DNA of 9,435 bases. Origin: Flavobacteriales bacterium (GTDB lineage: Bacteria > Bacteroidota > Bacteroidia > Flavobacteriales_D > Sanyastnellaceae). A program made the translations under genes and the position numbers. A model generated the notes under the pieces. That model saw only the letters and a program-made list of their open reading frames with translations, searched no databases and was not told where the DNA came from. The DNA is taken from contig DQRJ01000112.1 in NCBI GenBank assembly GCA_015663855.1, positions 1-9,435 of the forward strand, written 5' to 3'. Below are positions 6,198-9,435 of this stretch, piece after piece (positions within the stretch are counted from its first letter, which is position 1; each line of letters starts with the position of its first letter).

Positions 6198-6752
6198 TTA
6201 TTTCTTCTTTGGGTTGAACATGACGGTCATGCGCTTTCCTTCCAATTTGGGCATCTGCTCTACAGTTCCCACATCTTCCAGTTCGGTTGCAAATCTAAGC
6301 AATAGAATTTCGCCGCGTTCCTTAAAGACGATGGTTCTTCCACGAAAGAAAACGTAAGCTTTTAATTTAGCTCCATCCTGTAAAAACTTTCGCCCGTGCT
6401 TAAGTTTAAACTGGAAGTCGTGATCATCTGTGTTAGGACCAAACCTTATTTCTTTTACGACAACTTTCGATTGCTTGGCTTTGATTTCCTTTTGCTTCTT
6501 CTTTTGCGAATACAGGAATTTCTTGTAGTCGATAATTCGACATACAGGAGGGTCTGCTTTCGGAGAGATCTCGACGAGGTCGAGTTCTAAATCGTTAGCG
6601 AGTTCTAAAGCTGCTGCAGTAGTCATTACTGCTGGCTCTACATTATCTCCTACCACACGTACAGACGCAACCTCGATATGCTCGTTGATGCGATGTGGGT
6701 CTTCCTTGCGTACTCTACCTCGGTAGGGACGACGTTTCCTGCGAATTGCTAT
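6198..6752 (-). CDS. infC: Translation initiation factor IF-3, probably with an ATA start codon
   Basis: IF-3 binds the 30S subunit, prevents premature joining of 50S and proofreads the start codon and initiator tRNA. With the start at the complement of 6750-6752 the product has 184 residues, normal for the family. The N-terminal domain includes HRINEHI (20-26), VGDNVEP (34-40) and DLVEISP (58-64), then PPVCRIIDYKKF. A lysine-rich linker (about 81-95) leads to the C-terminal domain, which starts near VKEIRFGP and ends FNPKKK. The frame upstream is closed by a TAA at 6765-6767. Between it and a GTG at 6656 there is no ATG, GTG or TTG. The GTG would remove 32 residues including the conserved INEHI motif, so it is probably internal. 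ATA reads (M)AIRRKRRPYRGR, which fits the start of related proteins as I recall them. ATT at 6746 is the alternative. Rare starts on infC are known (AUU in E. coli) and underlie autoregulation by IF-3. Confidence 0.93.
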   Translation of the reverse strand: MAIRRKRRPYRGRVRKEDPHRINEHIEVASVRVVGDNVEPAVMTTAAALELANDLELDLVEISPKADPPVCRIIDYKKFLYSQKKKQKEIKAKQSKVVVKEIRFGPNTDDHDFQFKLKHGRKFLQDGAKLKAYVFFRGRTIVFKERGEILLLRFATELEDVGTVEQMPKLEGKRMTVMFNPKKK

Positions 6753-6785
6753 AGCTAGATCGTTTTATTTGTTCAATACACTAAT

Positions 6786-8723
6786 TTAAACGGCAATCAT
6801 TTCAGCAACTTCAGAACGAATTTGTTCTGCAAAAGCTTCGATGGTCATCGTACCGACATCTCCTTCTCCTTGCTTTCGCACGGATACAGTTCCTTCGGAT
6901 TTTTCGTTTTCACCCACTATAAGCATGTAAGGAATCTTTTCTAATTCGGCGTCGCGAATCTTTTTTCCTACCTTTTCAGAGCGGCTGTCTACGGAAGCGC
7001 GAATATCGTGATTTTCTAACAGTTTAGAAACTTCTAGAGCATAATCGTTGTATTTATCCGATAATGCTAGCACTCGCGCCTGTTCTGGAGTGAGCCAAAG
7101 TGGGAATTTACCCGCACAATGTTCAATAAGTATAGCTACAAATCGTTCCATAGAGCCGAAAGGGGCTCTGTGAATCATAACGGGACGATGTTTTGCGTTG
7201 TCTGAACCGATGTATTCAAGTTCGAAACGTTCGGGTAGATTGTAATCGATTTGGACTGTTCCGAGCTGCCACGTTCTTCCTATAGCATCCCTAACCATAA
7301 AGTCAAGTTTAGGACCGTAGAAAGCTGCTTCGCCGTACTCTACGATAGTCTCGAGGTTTTTACTTTCCGCAACTTCGCGAATCGCTGTTTCCGCCTTCTC
7401 CCAATTCTCGTCGGATCCGATGTACTTCTCTGGTTTATCTGAATCGCGAAGGCTGACTTGAACTATGAAGTCTTTAAAATCTAGAGTCTTGAAGATATAA
7501 AGTACGAGGTCTATAACATTACTTACCTCTTCTTTTACTTGGTCGTTAGTACAGAATATGTGCGCATCGTCTTGAGTAAATCCACGAACTCTTGTGAGCC
7601 CATGTAATTCTCCACTTTGCTCATATCTGTACACTGTACCGAACTCTGCAAACCTTACTGGCAAATCCTTGTATGTACGAGGTCTTGCCTTGAAAATCTC
7701 ACAGTGGTGCGGACAATTCATCGGCTTGAGTAGGAACTCCTCCCCGTCAGACGGTGTCTTAATCGGTTGGAAACTGTCCTCACCATACTTAGCGTAGTGG
7801 CCGGACGTTACGTACAGCTCCTTACTTCCAATGTGGGGAGTGATGACAGGCTGATAACCGGATTTTCTTTGGACTTCTTTGAGGAAATTCTCAAGACGAT
7901 TTCTTAAATCAGCTCCTTTAGGAAGCCAAAGCGGTAAGCCCTGCCCCACCTTCTCGCTGAAGTGAAAAAGATCCAACTCCTTCCCCAGCTTACGGTGATC
8001 ACGAGCCTTCGCCTGCTCAACCATTTCAAGATACTCAGTCAACTCCTTTTTCTTCGGGAAAGTAATCGCATAAACTCGAGTGAGCTGCTTATTATTCTCG
8101 TCACCCTTCCAGTAAGCACCAGCAATAGCAGTGATTTTCACAGCTTTCACAAAGCCCGTATGAGGCATATGAGGACCACGACATAAGTCTGTGAAATCCC
8201 CCTGCGTGTACATAGAAATATTTCCGTCCTCTAATCTCTCTAAAAGATCCAGCTTGTACTCATCTCCTTTCTCTTGGAAGTAAGAAATAGCCTCTGCCTT
8301 AGATAATTCTCTTCGCAAGTAAGGATTCTTCTCCTTCGCAAGCTCTAGCATCTTCTTCTCTACGGCAGGGATATGAGCATCCGTAAATGTGTGCTCTCCG
8401 AAATCTACATCGTAGTAAAAACCAAACTCCACTGGCGGACCTACCCAAAACTTTATCCCGTCGAAAAGTGATGACAAAGCTTCAGCTAAAAGGTGAGCTG
8501 AGCTGTGCCACATTGTATTCTTCCCTTCCTTATCTCTCCAAGTAAGTAGCTTTAACGACGAAGATTCCGTAATAGGTCTCTGTGGATCTACTACCTCGCC
8601 AGCCACTTCCGCAGCTAGTACATTTCGTGCTAAACCCTCGCTAATTCCCATAGCGACATCGAGAGCAGTTGTTCCGCTCTCTACTTCTTTAACAGACCCG
8701 TCAGGTAGAGTGATTTCAATCAT
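6786..8723 (-). CDS. thrS: Threonyl-tRNA synthetase
   Basis: This class II synthetase charges tRNA-Thr with threonine in the cytoplasm and edits mischarged serine. With the ATG at 8723 the product has 645 residues and starts MIEITLPDGSVKEVESG, the expected opening of the TGS domain. A TTG nine bases upstream (8732) is in frame but less likely. Domains in order are TGS (about 1-62), then the editing domain with HSSAH (73-77) and CRGPH (181-185). The catalytic core follows: zinc ligands Cys337 (MNCPHH), His388 and His518, motif 2 around RFAEFGTVYRYEQSG (357-371) and motif 3 HRAPFGSMERF (518-528). The anticodon-binding domain starts near LTPEQARVLALS. All zinc and editing residues are present. 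It follows the DUF4442 gene after 32 bases and precedes infC by 33 bases. An exact TAnnTTTG element just before the ATG suggests its own promoter. Confidence 0.98.
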   Translation of the reverse strand: MIEITLPDGSVKEVESGTTALDVAMGISEGLARNVLAAEVAGEVVDPQRPITESSSLKLLTWRDKEGKNTMWHSSAHLLAEALSSLFDGIKFWVGPPVEFGFYYDVDFGEHTFTDAHIPAVEKKMLELAKEKNPYLRRELSKAEAISYFQEKGDEYKLDLLERLEDGNISMYTQGDFTDLCRGPHMPHTGFVKAVKITAIAGAYWKGDENNKQLTRVYAITFPKKKELTEYLEMVEQAKARDHRKLGKELDLFHFSEKVGQGLPLWLPKGADLRNRLENFLKEVQRKSGYQPVITPHIGSKELYVTSGHYAKYGEDSFQPIKTPSDGEEFLLKPMNCPHHCEIFKARPRTYKDLPVRFAEFGTVYRYEQSGELHGLTRVRGFTQDDAHIFCTNDQVKEEVSNVIDLVLYIFKTLDFKDFIVQVSLRDSDKPEKYIGSDENWEKAETAIREVAESKNLETIVEYGEAAFYGPKLDFMVRDAIGRTWQLGTVQIDYNLPERFELEYIGSDNAKHRPVMIHRAPFGSMERFVAILIEHCAGKFPLWLTPEQARVLALSDKYNDYALEVSKLLENHDIRASVDSRSEKVGKKIRDAELEKIPYMLIVGENEKSEGTVSVRKQGEGDVGTMTIEAFAEQIRSEVAEMIAV

Positions 8724-8729
8724 GACACG

Positions 8730-8737
8730 CAAAGATA
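8730..8737 (-). promoter_or_regulatory. Exact Bacteroidota -7 element (TATCTTTG) before thrS
   Basis: On the minus strand TATCTTTG matches the Bacteroidota sigma-factor -7 consensus TAnnTTTG at every fixed position. It ends six bases before the thrS ATG. Transcription would then start within a few bases of the ATG and give a nearly leaderless mRNA. A good TTG at -33 is missing at the usual 19-21 base spacing; a TTG occurs 13 bases upstream. An exact match of six fixed bases in a 32-base gap is suggestive but not conclusive. Confidence 0.33.
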
Positions 8738-8755
8738 ACTAAGTGAATACCAAGC

Positions 8756-9271
8756 CTACGACCTGACACGCACTTTATCCCAAGACTTTACTTGCCAATG
8801 TGTTGTCGTCGTTGCTACATGTACAGAATCAGAGTCAACCAACTCGGAAGTCATTGTAAATGTGGCAACTCCTTCCGAACTTAATGATGACTGTATTGAC
8901 GTAAGCACTCCTTCAGGCCAACGACTCGAAGCATTACACTCACCCACTGGTCTTCGCAAATAATCGACCTCTAGACGGCTCATTATCAAGCGGTACTTAC
9001 TGATATCGAAAGCTTCGATAACATTCAGACCCGAAACATACTCCCCGGCAGTCGCCATCGCACAGGCGTGCATAGTCCCGAGGTGATTCAGATTACGACG
9101 ACGATACGGGAGGTGCACCACACAGCCTTCTGAAGTAATCTCCGAAATAGAAATTCTGTGCGGTCGATTAAACGGTATGACCTCTTGCATAATTCGACTA
9201 AATCTGCCAGGCTTTCCAGTTTTCGCCCTTATAAGAGCTTTCGCCATGAATCTCATTGAAAAATTTTCCAT
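8756..9271 (-). CDS. DUF4442 hotdog-fold protein (PaaI-like, putative acyl-CoA thioesterase)
   Basis: The 171-residue product fits the DUF4442 group of hotdog-fold proteins, related to PaaI and YiiD thioesterases. No substrate is established for most members. The signature is RNLNHLGTMHACAMATAGEY (59-78): the Asn-His-Leu-Gly-Thr turn leads into the central hotdog helix, with Glu77 in the position often taken by the catalytic acidic residue in related thioesterases. After that come beta-strand segments such as LIMSRLEVDYLRRPVG and VHVATTTTHWQVKSW. No signal peptide or membrane segment is evident. The ATG follows the TAA of the upstream gene without any spacer (TAA-ATG), so the two are probably translationally coupled. 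thrS follows after 32 bases. Thioesterase activity on acyl-CoA is inferred from the fold only. Confidence 0.8.
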   Translation of the reverse strand: MENFSMRFMAKALIRAKTGKPGRFSRIMQEVIPFNRPHRISISEITSEGCVVHLPYRRRNLNHLGTMHACAMATAGEYVSGLNVIEAFDISKYRLIMSRLEVDYLRRPVGECNASSRWPEGVLTSIQSSLSSEGVATFTMTSELVDSDSVHVATTTTHWQVKSWDKVRVRS

Positions 9272-9435
9272 TTATAAAGACTCCTGTTCCTCGATTTCAA
9301 CCCCCGCTCCCTCCAACACCTTCGAAATATCAGGTCGAAAATAATTGGGACCTTTAAGTACTTTACCGTCTTCACGTAAAATCGGGAGTCCATCTTCGCC
9401 TAGTTTAGACATATTCGAGGCCTGAATCTCCTTAA
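9272..9435 (-). CDS. 3' fragment of an unidentified protein gene upstream of the DUF4442 gene
   Basis: An open frame enters from the right edge on the minus strand and covers the last 53 full codons of a protein, ending in TAA (complement of 9272-9274) immediately before the DUF4442 ATG. It reads KEIQASNMSKLGEDGLPILR, then DGKVLKGPNYFRPDISKVL, and ends EIEEQESL. I do not recognise the family. The stretch GLPILREDGKVLKG resembles the cis-proline strand and turn of thioredoxin-fold proteins such as glutaredoxin-like ones, but this is a weak visual likeness. The frame is surely coding given its composition and its exact abutment to the next gene, which suggests one operon. Confidence 0.7.
   Translation of the reverse strand, partial: KEIQASNMSKLGEDGLPILREDGKVLKGPNYFRPDISKVLEGAGVEIEEQESL

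Noticed and set aside
6198..6656. infC starting at the GTG at 6656 (152 residues)
   Set aside because: It would remove 32 residues, including the conserved RINEHI motif encoded in the same uninterrupted frame upstream.
8724..8732. thrS starting at the TTG at 8732
   Set aside because: The ATG at 8723 gives the family-typical MIEITLPDGS start, and the TTG lies inside the exact -7 promoter match.
1..9435. Defence, mobile or biosynthetic gene cluster
   Set aside because: All intact genes are recognisable housekeeping genes or simple TPR and hotdog proteins. There are no transposase, integrase, phage or nuclease-toxin signatures, no terminal repeats and no spacer arrays.

Overview
The window looks like a conserved housekeeping segment from a member of the Bacteroidota, probably a Flavobacteriales-like lineage. 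The reasons are the protein sequences themselves (RecA, ThrRS, IF3, and a DUF4442 hotdog protein next to thrS), the moderately AT-rich composition, the near absence of Shine-Dalgarno-like sequences before the genes, and one exact match to the Bacteroidota -7 promoter element (TAnnTTTG) before thrS. The phylum is likely. The finer placement is inference from family resemblance and was not tested by a search.

Layout. A gene fragment on the + strand (3-155) ends inside the 3' end of priA (130-2634, minus strand), so the two converge with a 26-base overlap. Only 42 bases separate priA from the divergent bcp (PrxQ-type thiol peroxidase, 2677-3153, +). A 131-base gap follows, holding a 17-base palindrome, then recA (3285-4364, +) and, 17 bases later, a TPR lipoprotein gene (4382-5434, +). 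A strong hairpin (5450-5493) lies between this + strand run and the opposing minus-strand operon and can serve both sides as a terminator.

The right half is one minus-strand run, read from right to left: a 3' fragment of an unidentified gene (9272-9435), a DUF4442 hotdog-fold gene (8756-9271), thrS (6786-8723), infC (6198-6752), rpmI (5983-6177) and rplT (5512-5856). thrS-infC-rpmI-rplT is the classic translation operon of bacteria. Gaps are 0, 32, 33, 20 and 126 bases, so only the rpmI-rplT spacer is large, and that spacer contains two inverted repeats.

How the genes work together: PriA restarts collapsed replication forks and RecA drives strand exchange at damaged forks, with a peroxidase between them that removes peroxides. 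The right half supplies threonyl-tRNA, initiation factor 3 and ribosomal proteins L35 and L20. The most interesting points are regulatory rather than new genes. infC has no ATG, GTG or TTG that would give a complete protein and seems to start at ATA (or ATT). The rpmI-rplT spacer is structured. recA has a palindrome in its upstream region. thrS may be transcribed almost leaderless.

I see no mobile element, CRISPR array, tRNA, rRNA, defence system or biosynthetic cluster, and no gene-free stretch longer than 300 bases. I found no convincing undescribed multi-gene system here.
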